The translations under genes and the position numbers were made by a program. Below the pieces are notes generated by a model. It was given only the letters and a program-made list of their open reading frames with translations, ran no database searches and had not been told where the DNA came from. Positions 52,203-61,803 of a stretch of 64,000 nt of DNA are shown piece after piece. The stretch comes from JAAFHB01 sp037133495 (lineage in GTDB: Bacteria > Bacteroidota > Bacteroidia > Bacteroidales > Prolixibacteraceae): the NCBI GenBank assembly GCA_037133495.1, contig JBAXOA010000001.1:62001-126000 (forward strand). The letters are read 5' to 3'. The number at the start of each line of letters is the position of its first letter. Positions within the stretch are counted from its first letter, which is position 1.

Positions 52203-53741
52203 ATGAGTAGAAAAATGATATATTCTCTGATTGTTGTAATGGCCATTGTTGCCATTTCATTGATAGGTGTGCAAATGTTGACGATTAAGCATACAGCGGA
52301 ACTTCAGGAGAAGAATTTCAGTACCCAGGTCTATAAAGCATTGCAGGATGTAACTGAAATGATTGATATCAGCGAGATCAATCAATTTTATGCACTCGAT
52401 GCCGAGCAAAGTGACTGGCCGGTTAATTCGTCAGGATTATTCCCCAGTTCAGGACCGAATCTCCCTTCAAGCGCATTGGAATCGAGTGGCGAAATATCGG
52501 TTTACCGCAAATTTTCTGGTAGCAATGGTCAGTCCGGAATGAAGGAACCTTCAGGTTTTATTGCACAGGTTCAGATCCAAAGTTTTCAGCACGGATATAA
52601 TAAAAAAAGCGCACAAGACGCACAAAAACTTAGGTACCAGATTTTTATGAAAGAACGGTCTGAATTGCCACTTTCATTAAGAATCCCACCCGATATTTTG
52701 GCTCAGGCTTTGGATACTGCGCTGAAACGTAATGATATTATCCTTGATTACAGGTATACCGTATTGACACAGATCAATGGGAAAAATGCGAATATCATGG
52801 GGAGCAGGGATTATAGTCCCGGGAAAAAAATAAAACAATATAAAAAATTATTGTTAGCGGAAGATGATCCAGTTAAACCTGATTATTTGTGTGTTTACTT
52901 TCCTGAGCAGAATCATAGCTTCTTTAAATCCACTTCATTTTTACTGGTTCCGTCATTGGTTCTCACTTTGATGATTATTGGTATCTTTATTGTGACGCTC
53001 CAGATTATTCTACGCCAAAAGAAGATATCACAGATCAAAAATGACTTCATAAATAATATGACTCATGAGCTGAAAACACCAATTGCCACCATTTCACTGG
53101 CTTCGCAGATGCTCCGGGATTCATCTGTCTCTTTACCTCAGACCACAATTGATCATATTTCTGGCGTGATTTTTGATGAGAGTAAGAGGTTAAGCAATCA
53201 GGTCGAAAAGGTTTTGCAGATGGCTGTTTTCAATGAAGGAAGGTTGAAATTAAAATTCACCCAGATTGATTTGAACAGCCTGGCTGAAACAGTGGCTTCA
53301 AATTTTGAAATCAGGGTAACGAATGAAAACGGTGAGTTGATGACTGATTTAAAAGCTGAAGATCCTTTTATCAGGGGAGACGAGGTTCATATCACGAATG
53401 TTATTTTCAATTTATTGGATAACGCCGTAAAATACGGTAAAGCAAATCCATTAATTGAACTTTCGACCGAAAACAGAAATGGATGGGTTATTGTGCAGGT
53501 AAAAGACAATGGTATCGGAATTCCTAAGGAACATCAGTCAAAGATTTTTGAGCGTTTCTACAGAGTACCAACCGGGAATATTCATAATGTAAAAGGATTT
53601 GGGCTTGGCCTTTCTTATGTCAAGCGAATTATTGACGTTCATAACGGCAGAATAAAAGTTGATAGTACTTTAGGGAAGGGTACTCGCTTCAGATTATATT
53701 TCCCATTAAAAAATACTCAGAATTATGGAAAAGAAAATTAA
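52203..53741 (+). CDS. Sensor histidine kinase, RprX-like
   Basis: A 512-residue membrane kinase with two spans (about 7-25 and 246-268) enclosing a periplasmic sensor of about 220 residues. The cytoplasmic part has the phosphorylated histidine H288 in MTHELKTP, then NVIFNLLDNAVKYG (N box), VKDNGIGIP (G1) and GFGLGLSYVKRI (G2). The order and the response regulator that follows match the RprX/RprY type of Bacteroides. The signal is unknown. Its 3' end overlaps the regulator start by 17 bp, so they are translated together. Confidence 0.92.
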   Translation: MSRKMIYSLIVVMAIVAISLIGVQMLTIKHTAELQEKNFSTQVYKALQDVTEMIDISEINQFYALDAEQSDWPVNSSGLFPSSGPNLPSSALESSGEISVYRKFSGSNGQSGMKEPSGFIAQVQIQSFQHGYNKKSAQDAQKLRYQIFMKERSELPLSLRIPPDILAQALDTALKRNDIILDYRYTVLTQINGKNANIMGSRDYSPGKKIKQYKKLLLAEDDPVKPDYLCVYFPEQNHSFFKSTSFLLVPSLVLTLMIIGIFIVTLQIILRQKKISQIKNDFINNMTHELKTPIATISLASQMLRDSSVSLPQTTIDHISGVIFDESKRLSNQVEKVLQMAVFNEGRLKLKFTQIDLNSLAETVASNFEIRVTNENGELMTDLKAEDPFIRGDEVHITNVIFNLLDNAVKYGKANPLIELSTENRNGWVIVQVKDNGIGIPKEHQSKIFERFYRVPTGNIHNVKGFGLGLSYVKRIIDVHNGRIKVDSTLGKGTRFRLYFPLKNTQNYGKEN

Positions 53742-54411
53742 GGTGATTCTCACAGAGGATGACGAAAATCTTGGACTCTTGCTCAGAGAGTACCTTATTG
53801 CAAAAGGCTATGATACTGATCTTTATCCTGACGGCGAAGTTGCTTATAAAGGGTTTCAAAAGAATCAGTACGACCTTTGTATCTTTGATGTGATGATGCC
53901 AAAAAAAGATGGATTCACCTTAGCGAAAGAGATCCGAATGCTGAATTCTGATATTCCAATTATTTTTCTGACTGCAAAGAGCATGAAAGAAGATGTGATT
54001 GAAGGTTTCAAAATAGGGGCAGACGACTATATGACCAAACCGTTTAGTATGGAGGAGCTGTTGTTTCGGATTGAAGCAATACTGCGCAGAATCAGCGGTG
54101 AAGGTGACAATTCTCAAACCACATTTAAATTGGGACGGTTTGTTTTTGATGCCCGCAAACAGACCTTATCTGATGGCAACGATAATACCAAGCTAACGAC
54201 TAAAGAAGCTGACTTGCTCAGACTGCTTTGTGTAAATGCCAATAAAATTCTCGAAAGAAACTTTGCACTGAAAACAATCTGGGTTGACGACAACTACTTT
54301 AATGCCCGAAGTATGGATGTCTATATTACCAAACTAAGAAAGCATTTAAAATCGGAAGAAGGCATTGAGATCATCAATGTTCATGGTAAAGGCTACAAAC
54401 TGATTGTATAA
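53725..54411 (+). CDS. OmpR-family response regulator, RprY-like
   Basis: A 228-residue regulator with a receiver domain (about 1-120; acidic EDD at 11-13, phosphorylated D55 in FDVMMPKKDG, K in LMTKPFS-type segment) and a C-terminal winged-helix DNA-binding domain (about 130-226; TTKEADLLRLLC, FNARSMDVYITKLRKHL). It is the partner of the kinase encoded just upstream. Its regulon is unknown. Confidence 0.93.
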   Translation: MEKKIKVILTEDDENLGLLLREYLIAKGYDTDLYPDGEVAYKGFQKNQYDLCIFDVMMPKKDGFTLAKEIRMLNSDIPIIFLTAKSMKEDVIEGFKIGADDYMTKPFSMEELLFRIEAILRRISGEGDNSQTTFKLGRFVFDARKQTLSDGNDNTKLTTKEADLLRLLCVNANKILERNFALKTIWVDDNYFNARSMDVYITKLRKHLKSEEGIEIINVHGKGYKLIV

Positions 54412-54436
54412 AACAAACATTGCAATTATTATATAA

Positions 54437-54468
54437 AAGGAAGACCGGACAAATGTTCGGTCTTCCTT
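54437..54468. terminator. Bidirectional terminator between the two-component pair and gdhA
   Basis: A 14-bp stem (outer arms AAGGAAGACCG / CGGTCTTCCTT, extended by one G-T and two normal pairs) with an AAAT loop lies between converging genes. The flanks are A/T-rich on both sides. Confidence 0.85.
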
Positions 54469-54523
54469 ATATAATTCAAGCTTTTAACCAATAAATTACT
54501 AAATTATTACATTGCTCATTTAC

Positions 54524-55864
54524 TTAAACCAGCCCTTGCGCGAGCATGGCTTCCGCAACTTTTACAAAACCACCAACATTAGCTCCTTTTACATAATTAA
54601 TGTATCCGTCCGACTTGCCGTGGCTTGTGCAGGTGTCGTGAATATCCTGCATAATAAGATGAAGGCGCTTGTCAACTTCTTCGCTGGTCCAATTGTAGCG
54701 CATGCTGTTTTGCGACATCTCTAATCCCGAAACAGCTACTCCACCTGCATTAACAGCCTTCCCGGGAGCAAAAGTAAGTTGATGATTGACCATATAGTTG
54801 ACAGCATCAGAGGTACAACCCATATTGGAAACCTCAGCCACCAAAAAGCAGCCATTACTAATCAGCTTTTTGACATCCGATTCATCAAGCTCATTTTGAG
54901 TTGCACATGGTAATGCAATATCTACTTTGGCATCCCATGGCTTGGCATCGGGGAAGAATTTTACGTTAAATTCTTCGGCATATGGTGCAACAACATCATT
55001 GTTGCTCTCGCGTAACTCAAGCAAATAATCGACTTTTCTGCCGGTGATACCATCAGGATCGTAAATATATCCGTCAGGACCGGAAACCGTTACAACCTTA
55101 CCGCCCAACTCATTGATTTTACAGATGGCGCCCCAGGCTACATTTCCAAAACCGGAAACGCTAAAAGTCTTTCCTTTTATGTCTTTACCCATCTCTTTTA
55201 ACATATGCTCCACAAAATAAACAGCGCCATAGCCAGTGGCTTCAGGACGAATTAAAGATCCCCCCCATCCAAGTCCTTTTCCTGTAAGTACACCTGTAAA
55301 TTCATTCCGGATTCGTTTATATTGTCCGAAAAGAAAACCAATCTCCCGTCCGCCCACTCCAATATCCCCGGCTGGAACATCGGTATTTGGACCAATATGC
55401 CGAAATAATTCAGTCATGAATGACTGGCAGAACCTCATGATCTCATTATCGCTTCGCCCCTTGGCGCTAAAATCCGAACCACCTTTACCTCCGCCCATTG
55501 GGAGCGTAGTCAGACTGTTTTTAAAGGTTTGTTCAAATCCCAAAAATTTCAAAATACTTAAAGTGACACTTTTATGAAACCGTAAGCCACCTTTATAGGG
55601 ACCCAAAGCACTGTTGAATTCAACACGATAACCACGGTTAATTTCTACCTCTCCCTTGTCGTTACTCCAGGGAACCCTAAACATAATCGTGCGTTCCGGC
55701 TCAACCATTCGCTCAAGAATTTTAGCGGCTTTATAACGCGGGTTGGCATCATAAACATCCCAAACAGATTCAACGACCTCTAAAACGGCCTGATGAAACT
55801 CAACTTCTCCCGGCGTACGTGATTTTAGCCCTTCCATAAAATTAGCTATTCCAATATTCATCAT
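54524..55864 (-). CDS. gdhA: Glutamate dehydrogenase (probably NADP-specific)
   Basis: A 446-residue hexameric-type glutamate dehydrogenase. The substrate lysines lie in GPYKGGLRFHKSV and LPMGGGKGGSDF, the catalytic aspartate in PAGDIGVGGREIGFL, and the nucleotide fold begins with SGFGNVAWGAI. Length and motifs match the bacterial NADP-linked biosynthetic enzyme (2-oxoglutarate + ammonia to glutamate). No acidic residue that would enforce NAD use was confirmed, so the cofactor is by family. A TAAATTTG box on the minus strand (55934-55941) is a weak candidate promoter. Confidence 0.95.
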   Translation of the reverse strand: MMNIGIANFMEGLKSRTPGEVEFHQAVLEVVESVWDVYDANPRYKAAKILERMVEPERTIMFRVPWSNDKGEVEINRGYRVEFNSALGPYKGGLRFHKSVTLSILKFLGFEQTFKNSLTTLPMGGGKGGSDFSAKGRSDNEIMRFCQSFMTELFRHIGPNTDVPAGDIGVGGREIGFLFGQYKRIRNEFTGVLTGKGLGWGGSLIRPEATGYGAVYFVEHMLKEMGKDIKGKTFSVSGFGNVAWGAICKINELGGKVVTVSGPDGYIYDPDGITGRKVDYLLELRESNNDVVAPYAEEFNVKFFPDAKPWDAKVDIALPCATQNELDESDVKKLISNGCFLVAEVSNMGCTSDAVNYMVNHQLTFAPGKAVNAGGVAVSGLEMSQNSMRYNWTSEEVDKRLHLIMQDIHDTCTSHGKSDGYINYVKGANVGGFVKVAEAMLAQGLV

Positions 55865-56223
55865 AATTATGTTTAAGTTATTGTTTACTCAGTCAAATCA
55901 TTTTTATGCTCGATATGAACATTTAAACGTATTCAAATTTACAGATTTCTTTCCGATCGTACTGAAAAAGCGCCTAAATCAATAAAACAGTATAAGTCTA
56001 ATATACAGGCATATACTCTATTGCAAACAATGACAAATACTATGTTTTTACGTTTAACTGACAAATATCAGAATTCCCGGCGCACAAATTTCCGCAAAAA
56101 CATAATGTACAAAACAATGACACACCATTTTTTTACACAAATCTTTACCTTCACAAAGGATGAGAGCGAATAAAGCGTTAATTTCGCAACTTAATTGAAT
56201 AAGAACGAATACGCTCAAAACTG
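55865..56223. other. Divergent intergenic region gdhA / leuS
   Basis: This AT-rich 359-bp region separates divergent gdhA and leuS and should hold both promoters. Only a weak TAAATTTG box (minus, 55934-55941) was seen. No small gene or strong hairpin was found. Confidence 0.5.
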
Positions 56224-58884
56224 ATGGATTACAATTTCAAAGAGATTGAAAAAAAATGGCAGGAATATTGGGCCAGCAACAAGACTTTTAAGTCGGAAAT
56301 AGACCTCTCAAAACCGAAATTCTATTGTCTTGATATGTTTCCCTACCCCTCGGGGGCAGGTTTGCATGTTGGCCATCCCGAAGGCTATACCGCTACCGAT
56401 ATCATATGTCGGTATAAGAGAGCGAATGGCTTTAATGTCCTTCATCCAATGGGCTGGGATGCATTTGGATTGCCCGCCGAGCAATATGCCATTCAGACCG
56501 GAACCCATCCGGCTATTACAACTCAAAATAACTGCGATACTTTTCGACGTCAGATCCAGTCATTAGGTTTGAGTTACGACTGGGAGCGGGAAATTAACAC
56601 CACAGACCCAAAATATTTCAAATGGACACAATGGATCTTTACCCGATTATTCAATACCTGGTTTGACAAGGAGCAAAATAAAGGAAGACTGATCAGTGAA
56701 CTTCCGATACCTGATGCAATAAAGATGCAGGGAGAGACTGAAATTCAGAAATATATTTCAGGTAAACGACTTGCCTACTACGATAATGCACAGGTTTGGT
56801 ATTGCCGCAATTGCAAAACAGTTTGTGCCAATGAGGAAGTACTTAACGACGGATCGCACGAAAAATGCGGAACCAAGGAAGTAGAGCGCAGATACCTGAA
56901 ACAGTGGATGCTGCGAATCCCTCATTACGCAGAACGATTATTGGAGGGGCTGGATCAGCTCGACTGGCCTGAGGGGGTTAAAGATATGCAGCGCAACTGG
57001 ATTGGCCGTTCAACAGGCGCGGAAGTTGATTTTGCAATTGATGGAACCACGCAAAAATTGCGGGTTTACACCACCCGTCCTGACACCTTATTCGGTGCAA
57101 CTTATATGGTTGTTGCTCCGGAGCACGAATTGGTGAACCAAATTACTACTGCCGGTCAACAGGAGGCAGTTAAAAATTATATCAGGAATGCCGCACTAAA
57201 GAGCGATCTTGACAGGACCGATCTTGCCAAAGGCAAAACAGGTGTATTCACAGGTCGCTATGCCATTAACCCTATTAACGGAGCAAAAATACAAATCTGG
57301 GTAGCCGACTATGTGCTAATGGGTTACGGGACTGGCGCGATAATGGCAGTTCCGGCACATGACACGCGAGACTTTGAATTTGCACAAACTTTCAATATTC
57401 CCATCATCTGTATTCTCGATCCAAAGAATGCTTCCGATGACTTGCGAACAAAAGTATTGGCGGGTGAAGCCTGCTGGACAGAAGACGGTGCTTACATAAA
57501 CTCTTCGAATAAAGAACTTGGCATTGTGATCGATGGACTTTCGAAAGAGGATGGTATCAAAACAGTTACCAGCTGGCTCGAAACCAGCGGGCTTGGCCAA
57601 TCAACGGTTAACTACAAATTACGCGATTGGTTATTCAGCCGCCAACGGTATTGGGGTGAGCCTTTTCCTGTGATTCACTGGGAAGATGGCGAAGTAAGCG
57701 TATTAGAAGATGATGAACTGCCACTTGCACTTCCCGTTGTTGAAAAATATCTGCCCGGAGAAACCGGTGAATCACCACTTTCGAATGCAGGTGACTGGCT
57801 GATTGTAACAGATAAAAATGGAAGAAAAGGACGTCGTGAAACCAACACCATGCCACAATGGGCTGGCTCATGCTGGTATTATCTTCGGTTTACTGATCCT
57901 AAAAATGATGAAGCACCTTTCAGTAAGATTGCCGAAAATTACTGGATGCCGGTAGATTTATATGTTGGCGGAGCGGAACACGCTGTTCTACATTTGCTTT
58001 ATAGCCGCTTCTGGCATAAAGTTCTCTTCGACCTTGGGATTGTTTCTACCGCTGAACCGTTCCAAAAATTATTCAATCAGGGGATGATCCTCGCATTTGC
58101 TTATGAAACAGCATCCGGATCGAAAGTGCCTTCAGATCAGGTAGAGGATCGCGAAGGAAAATACTTCAGCACAGTTACAGGTGAAGAGCTCAAACAGATT
58201 GTTGCAAAGATGTCGAAGTCACTGAAGAACGTGGTTAATCCCGATGATGTTGTTGTTAATTACGGAGCAGATGCATTGCGCCTTTTTGAAATGTTTATCG
58301 GCCCCCTCGACGCTACGAAACCCTGGACTGAAAACGGCGTTAAAGGCGTTTATAATTTCCTTCGCAGGGTTGTTGCTTTCTTTGGTGAAATGAATAATGT
58401 CGCAACCGGAGAAGAGTCGAAGGAGACGTTGAAAATTCTTCATCAGACCATCCGAAAGGTGAGTGACGATATCCGCGATATGAAATTTAACACTGCCATC
58501 TCGCAAATGATGGTCTTTACAAACCATTGCTACAAAGCCGGGAAGGTAAATCACGAAACGGCCGTGACTTTTTTCCAGCTTTTAGCACCTTTTGCACCAC
58601 ATCTTGCAGAAGAACTCTGGGAACTTTACGGGAACAAATCGGTTCTCAGCTTCCATACCTGGCCTGTTTTTGATGAATCATATCTTGCAGAAGAGACCTT
58701 TGAATACCCGGTTTCATTTAACGGAAAGGCGCGGTTTAAAATTACGCTTGCCATCGATTTACCCAACAGCGACATCGAAAAAGCCGTTCTTGCCGACCAG
58801 CACACCGCTAAGTGGACAGAAGGAAAAACGATAGCCAAGATTATCATCGTACCTAATAAGATTGTCAATATTGTTGTGAAATAA
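56224..58884 (+). CDS. leuS: Leucyl-tRNA synthetase
   Basis: An 886-residue class I synthetase. The HIGH-type motif is in PSGAGLHVGHPEGY (near residue 45), a zinc-like cysteine group occurs in CRNCKTVCANEEV, the editing domain has TTRPDTLFGATYMVVAPEH and GYGTGAIMAVPAHDTRD, and the KMSKS loop is intact. It charges tRNA-Leu and removes mischarged amino acids. A terminator follows at 58910. Confidence 0.98.
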   Translation: MDYNFKEIEKKWQEYWASNKTFKSEIDLSKPKFYCLDMFPYPSGAGLHVGHPEGYTATDIICRYKRANGFNVLHPMGWDAFGLPAEQYAIQTGTHPAITTQNNCDTFRRQIQSLGLSYDWEREINTTDPKYFKWTQWIFTRLFNTWFDKEQNKGRLISELPIPDAIKMQGETEIQKYISGKRLAYYDNAQVWYCRNCKTVCANEEVLNDGSHEKCGTKEVERRYLKQWMLRIPHYAERLLEGLDQLDWPEGVKDMQRNWIGRSTGAEVDFAIDGTTQKLRVYTTRPDTLFGATYMVVAPEHELVNQITTAGQQEAVKNYIRNAALKSDLDRTDLAKGKTGVFTGRYAINPINGAKIQIWVADYVLMGYGTGAIMAVPAHDTRDFEFAQTFNIPIICILDPKNASDDLRTKVLAGEACWTEDGAYINSSNKELGIVIDGLSKEDGIKTVTSWLETSGLGQSTVNYKLRDWLFSRQRYWGEPFPVIHWEDGEVSVLEDDELPLALPVVEKYLPGETGESPLSNAGDWLIVTDKNGRKGRRETNTMPQWAGSCWYYLRFTDPKNDEAPFSKIAENYWMPVDLYVGGAEHAVLHLLYSRFWHKVLFDLGIVSTAEPFQKLFNQGMILAFAYETASGSKVPSDQVEDREGKYFSTVTGEELKQIVAKMSKSLKNVVNPDDVVVNYGADALRLFEMFIGPLDATKPWTENGVKGVYNFLRRVVAFFGEMNNVATGEESKETLKILHQTIRKVSDDIRDMKFNTAISQMMVFTNHCYKAGKVNHETAVTFFQLLAPFAPHLAEELWELYGNKSVLSFHTWPVFDESYLAEETFEYPVSFNGKARFKITLAIDLPNSDIEKAVLADQHTAKWTEGKTIAKIIIVPNKIVNIVVK

Positions 58885-58909
58885 CAGCTGATTATAAAAT
58901 CCTCAGAGA

Positions 58910-58936
58910 GCCGATCCCGAAAAGGTCGGCCTTTTT
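58910..58936 (+). terminator. Terminator after leuS
   Basis: A GCCGA/TCGGC stem, extended by one G-T and one G-C pair, is followed by TTTTTT. It lies about 25 bp after the leuS stop. Confidence 0.8.
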
Positions 58937-59079
58937 TGTGGAACTCAGTATTAAAACAAATAATACTCCAATAGGTCTAAAAGTCTTATTAGTCGAAAAA
59001 ACAGACCATTTCATCGAAAAAATTAGCTTCCCAAAGCTGATTGGCGTAATTTCGTTCTAACATCTTAAAACGCTTTGAC

Positions 59080-59793
59080 ATGAAACGAAAAATACCATTG
59101 GTTCTATTATTACTTCTGCTTTTCATAGGATGCGACAATTTTTACAGGATCTGCTCGCTAAATCCGTTTTATATCGAAAAAAACATTATTCTGTCACCTG
59201 CGATAGAAGGTTCGTGGCTTGCAAACCCTGCAAAATCGTTGAAAGATTCAGCTTCTTCATCAAATTCCGAAATCTGGAGTCTATCAGACAGCACTTCAAC
59301 ATGGACGATAAAACGGTTTATCTCAAGATTTGTAGTCAAAAACAAGAAAGGGGAAGACTCAACCACCTTCAAACCGGAAAATTATTACATCGTCAAACTT
59401 GTTCCCCAAACCGATTCGGTAAAATACGAATTTAAAGTAGTGTTGTTTCAAGTGAATAAAGGGCTATATGCGGATTTTATCCCCATTACCAAGGACGAAT
59501 TAATAAAGAGCAAACTTGCATCGAACAGTTTCTTTGAGGTGCATACGCTCACCCGAATTACTTTACAAAAAAGAAAAATGCAACTCTCGTGGCTTGGCGC
59601 CGACTGTATGAAAGAGATGATTGAAAAAAAACGGGTCCGCATCAATTATCAGTGGGTAAAGGAGGTGAACCGGTTTTTACTTACAGCCAATTCGGAGGAT
59701 CTCACCAAAATGATCGACCGGTATGCTGATCAACCGCGCTTTATCAAATGGGATGACCAACAAGCCAAAATAAATTTAATTCCTATCAATTAA
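59080..59793 (+). CDS. Lipoprotein of unknown function upstream of a LytS/LytTR pair
   Basis: A 237-residue lipoprotein (lipobox FIGC, C18) that is not recognised. The mature part is rich in beta-type segments (GSWLANPAKS, STWTIKRFISRFVVKNKKGEDS, YYIVKLVPQTDS) and ends in a charged region (RYADQPRFIKWDDQ). It lies 7 bp before the histidine kinase gene and probably shares its transcript, so it could be an accessory sensor or target of that system; this is inference. A TAATTTCG box (59047-59054) is a weak -7 candidate. Confidence 0.75.
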   Translation: MKRKIPLVLLLLLLFIGCDNFYRICSLNPFYIEKNIILSPAIEGSWLANPAKSLKDSASSSNSEIWSLSDSTSTWTIKRFISRFVVKNKKGEDSTTFKPENYYIVKLVPQTDSVKYEFKVVLFQVNKGLYADFIPITKDELIKSKLASNSFFEVHTLTRITLQKRKMQLSWLGADCMKEMIEKKRVRINYQWVKEVNRFLLTANSEDLTKMIDRYADQPRFIKWDDQQAKINLIPIN

Positions 59794-59800
59794 ATCTGTC

Positions 59801-61042
59801 ATGAACTCATTCAAAAATAAAAATCACCTTAATTCCGCACTGCATTTATTGTTCTGGATCATCTCCTTCAATGTATTTAATTCCTTTTTCAGTCGTGGAA
59901 TTGAATCGGGCTACTCTTTGGACGGACTTGATCTTACTTGGTGGAATAGTTTTTGTATCAGTAATGCAATCATCCTATTCCTTTTAATGCCATTTATCTG
60001 GTTTGTGAAAGGAATAACCCGAAAGATAAAATGGGTTGTCACATCAGTGCCATTGATTGCAATTGGATGGGGTATTGTATCGGTATTCCTTAATAGCGAT
60101 CATGGAATCGTCTTCGCAGTTGTTTTAGGCTACTTCCTCGACAACTTTCTATATGTTTTGATCTTTCACATTACAATTATTACTGCCGTTTATTTAAATA
60201 TCAACAAACTGATTAAGCAATATTTTTCGAAGGGCAAGTTTGGTGTCTACCTGATTTCTGTACTCGGTCTTGCGGTAATAGCCGGCGTAATGAACTACTT
60301 ATTATTCGATCTTTTTATCGACCTGATTCTTCCGGAACTTTTCTTCATTTCATGGTTCAAAGTCTGGGAATTGATCCTGATAATGATCGGCTACCTTGCA
60401 ATTACAACTATTGCTTTCCTTTTATGGCAATATTGGCTGATGCTGATTGAAAACCGGGAAAAAGCTCAGCATGAGTTGTCGGCTCTGAAAGCACAGATCA
60501 ATCCTCATTTTCTGTTCAATAATCTTAATACAATCTATTCACTCGCGTTAAAAGGAGATGTCAGGACAAAAGACGTGATCTTGCAATTGTCTGACTTTCT
60601 AAGGTATGTTCTATATGATACCTCCAGTGACAAAATCGAACTCGAGAAAGAGATCGAAATCATCAAAACCTATGTTGGATTGCAACGGGAAAGGATCAAT
60701 CAGGATATTACAGAAGTCGTTCTTAACATGGAAGGCGAGTTTAAAGGCGCAATCATTGCACCTCTGCTACTACTTCCGATTGCCGAAAATTGTTTTAAAC
60801 ATGGGATAGGGAAAAGCAAAGGGATTATTCAGATTGATATTCAATATTCCGGTCATCAACTCAGCTTCAGAACCAAAAACCCGGTTGCACGACGCGAAAA
60901 TATGTTAAATCCGGAGCAGGGTGGCATCGGAATAAAAAACGTTGAAAAAAGATTAAATTTGTTGTATCCGGACAAACACCAACTGACGTTTTCGGAAAAC
61001 GAGGAGCTGTTCATCGTTGATTTGAAGATCGATTTAGACTAA
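59801..61042 (+). CDS. LytS-type sensor histidine kinase
   Basis: A 413-residue kinase with about six membrane spans (residues about 12-215) and a cytoplasmic His_kinase-type domain. The conserved phosphorylation segment is ALKAQINPHFLFNNLN with H236; a degenerate ATPase follows (PIAENCFKHGIG, GGIGIKNVEKRL). It lacks an extracytoplasmic sensor loop of any size, so the signal is probably in or at the membrane. It partners with the LytTR regulator 5 bp downstream. Confidence 0.92.
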   Translation: MNSFKNKNHLNSALHLLFWIISFNVFNSFFSRGIESGYSLDGLDLTWWNSFCISNAIILFLLMPFIWFVKGITRKIKWVVTSVPLIAIGWGIVSVFLNSDHGIVFAVVLGYFLDNFLYVLIFHITIITAVYLNINKLIKQYFSKGKFGVYLISVLGLAVIAGVMNYLLFDLFIDLILPELFFISWFKVWELILIMIGYLAITTIAFLLWQYWLMLIENREKAQHELSALKAQINPHFLFNNLNTIYSLALKGDVRTKDVILQLSDFLRYVLYDTSSDKIELEKEIEIIKTYVGLQRERINQDITEVVLNMEGEFKGAIIAPLLLLPIAENCFKHGIGKSKGIIQIDIQYSGHQLSFRTKNPVARRENMLNPEQGGIGIKNVEKRLNLLYPDKHQLTFSENEELFIVDLKIDLD

Positions 61043-61047
61043 TTGCC

Positions 61048-61755
61048 ATGACAATAAAATGTATTGTAATCGAAGATGAACCTGCCGCAAGAGAAATCCT
61101 GCAACGCAACATTTCGCAATGCCCCGATCTTGCGTGGTGTGGTTCATTTGAAGATCCTTTCTCGGCACAAACTTACCTTGATAAAAACAATGTCGATCTT
61201 ATATTCCTGGACGTGAACCTTCCTGGAATGTCGGGGATCAGTTTCTTACGCTCACTTATCAAGCCGCCACTGGTAATCATCACCACTGCTTATCCACAAT
61301 ATGCAGTAGATGGATTCGATCTTGAAGTCGTTGATTATTTGTTAAAACCATTCTCATTCGAGCGGTTTTACAAATCAGTGAACAAAGCAAAGGAACGGTT
61401 AATTCCAAAACCGGGCAATTCCTCATCACAAAAAATCACCGTTAAAGCGGATAAGAGAATTTATCAGATTGATCTGGATGAACTTTTGTATATAGAATCA
61501 TGTGGTGATTATACTACCGTTTGTTGCACTGATAAAAAGCTGATTACACATGAGACGCTCAAGAACTGGGAAGAAAAGCTAAAAGGCCACTCCTTTCAGA
61601 AAATACACCGGTCAATCATTATCAACCTCCAGAAAATCGATCATATCGAAGGGAATATGGCAATTGCCGGCAAGCATAAACTCATGATATCAGATGCCTA
61701 TCGTGAACAATTGATCACATTATTGCTTGGACGAAATCTTGCCCATATTGGATAA
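61048..61755 (+). CDS. LytTR-family response regulator
   Basis: A 235-residue regulator with a receiver domain (about 1-120; acidic ED at 9-11, phosphorylated D55 in FLDVNLPG, conserved lysine in YLLKPFSFERF) and a LytTR DNA-binding domain (about 130-230; LYIESCGDYTTVCC, FQKIHRSIIINLQKID). It responds to the kinase just upstream. Its targets are unknown; LytTR regulators commonly control envelope or cell-surface genes. Confidence 0.93.
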   Translation: MTIKCIVIEDEPAAREILQRNISQCPDLAWCGSFEDPFSAQTYLDKNNVDLIFLDVNLPGMSGISFLRSLIKPPLVIITTAYPQYAVDGFDLEVVDYLLKPFSFERFYKSVNKAKERLIPKPGNSSSQKITVKADKRIYQIDLDELLYIESCGDYTTVCCTDKKLITHETLKNWEEKLKGHSFQKIHRSIIINLQKIDHIEGNMAIAGKHKLMISDAYREQLITLLLGRNLAHIG

Positions 61756-61803
61756 GTGTGAAATTTAAATTAAATCTTAGATTTGTCGTCTAAAACTTTT
61801 TGG

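Noticed and set aside
49056..54411. Search for tRNA, rRNA or CRISPR-like repeats in this and other gaps
   Set aside because: No cloverleaf-like or regularly spaced repeats were found by eye in any gap of the window.
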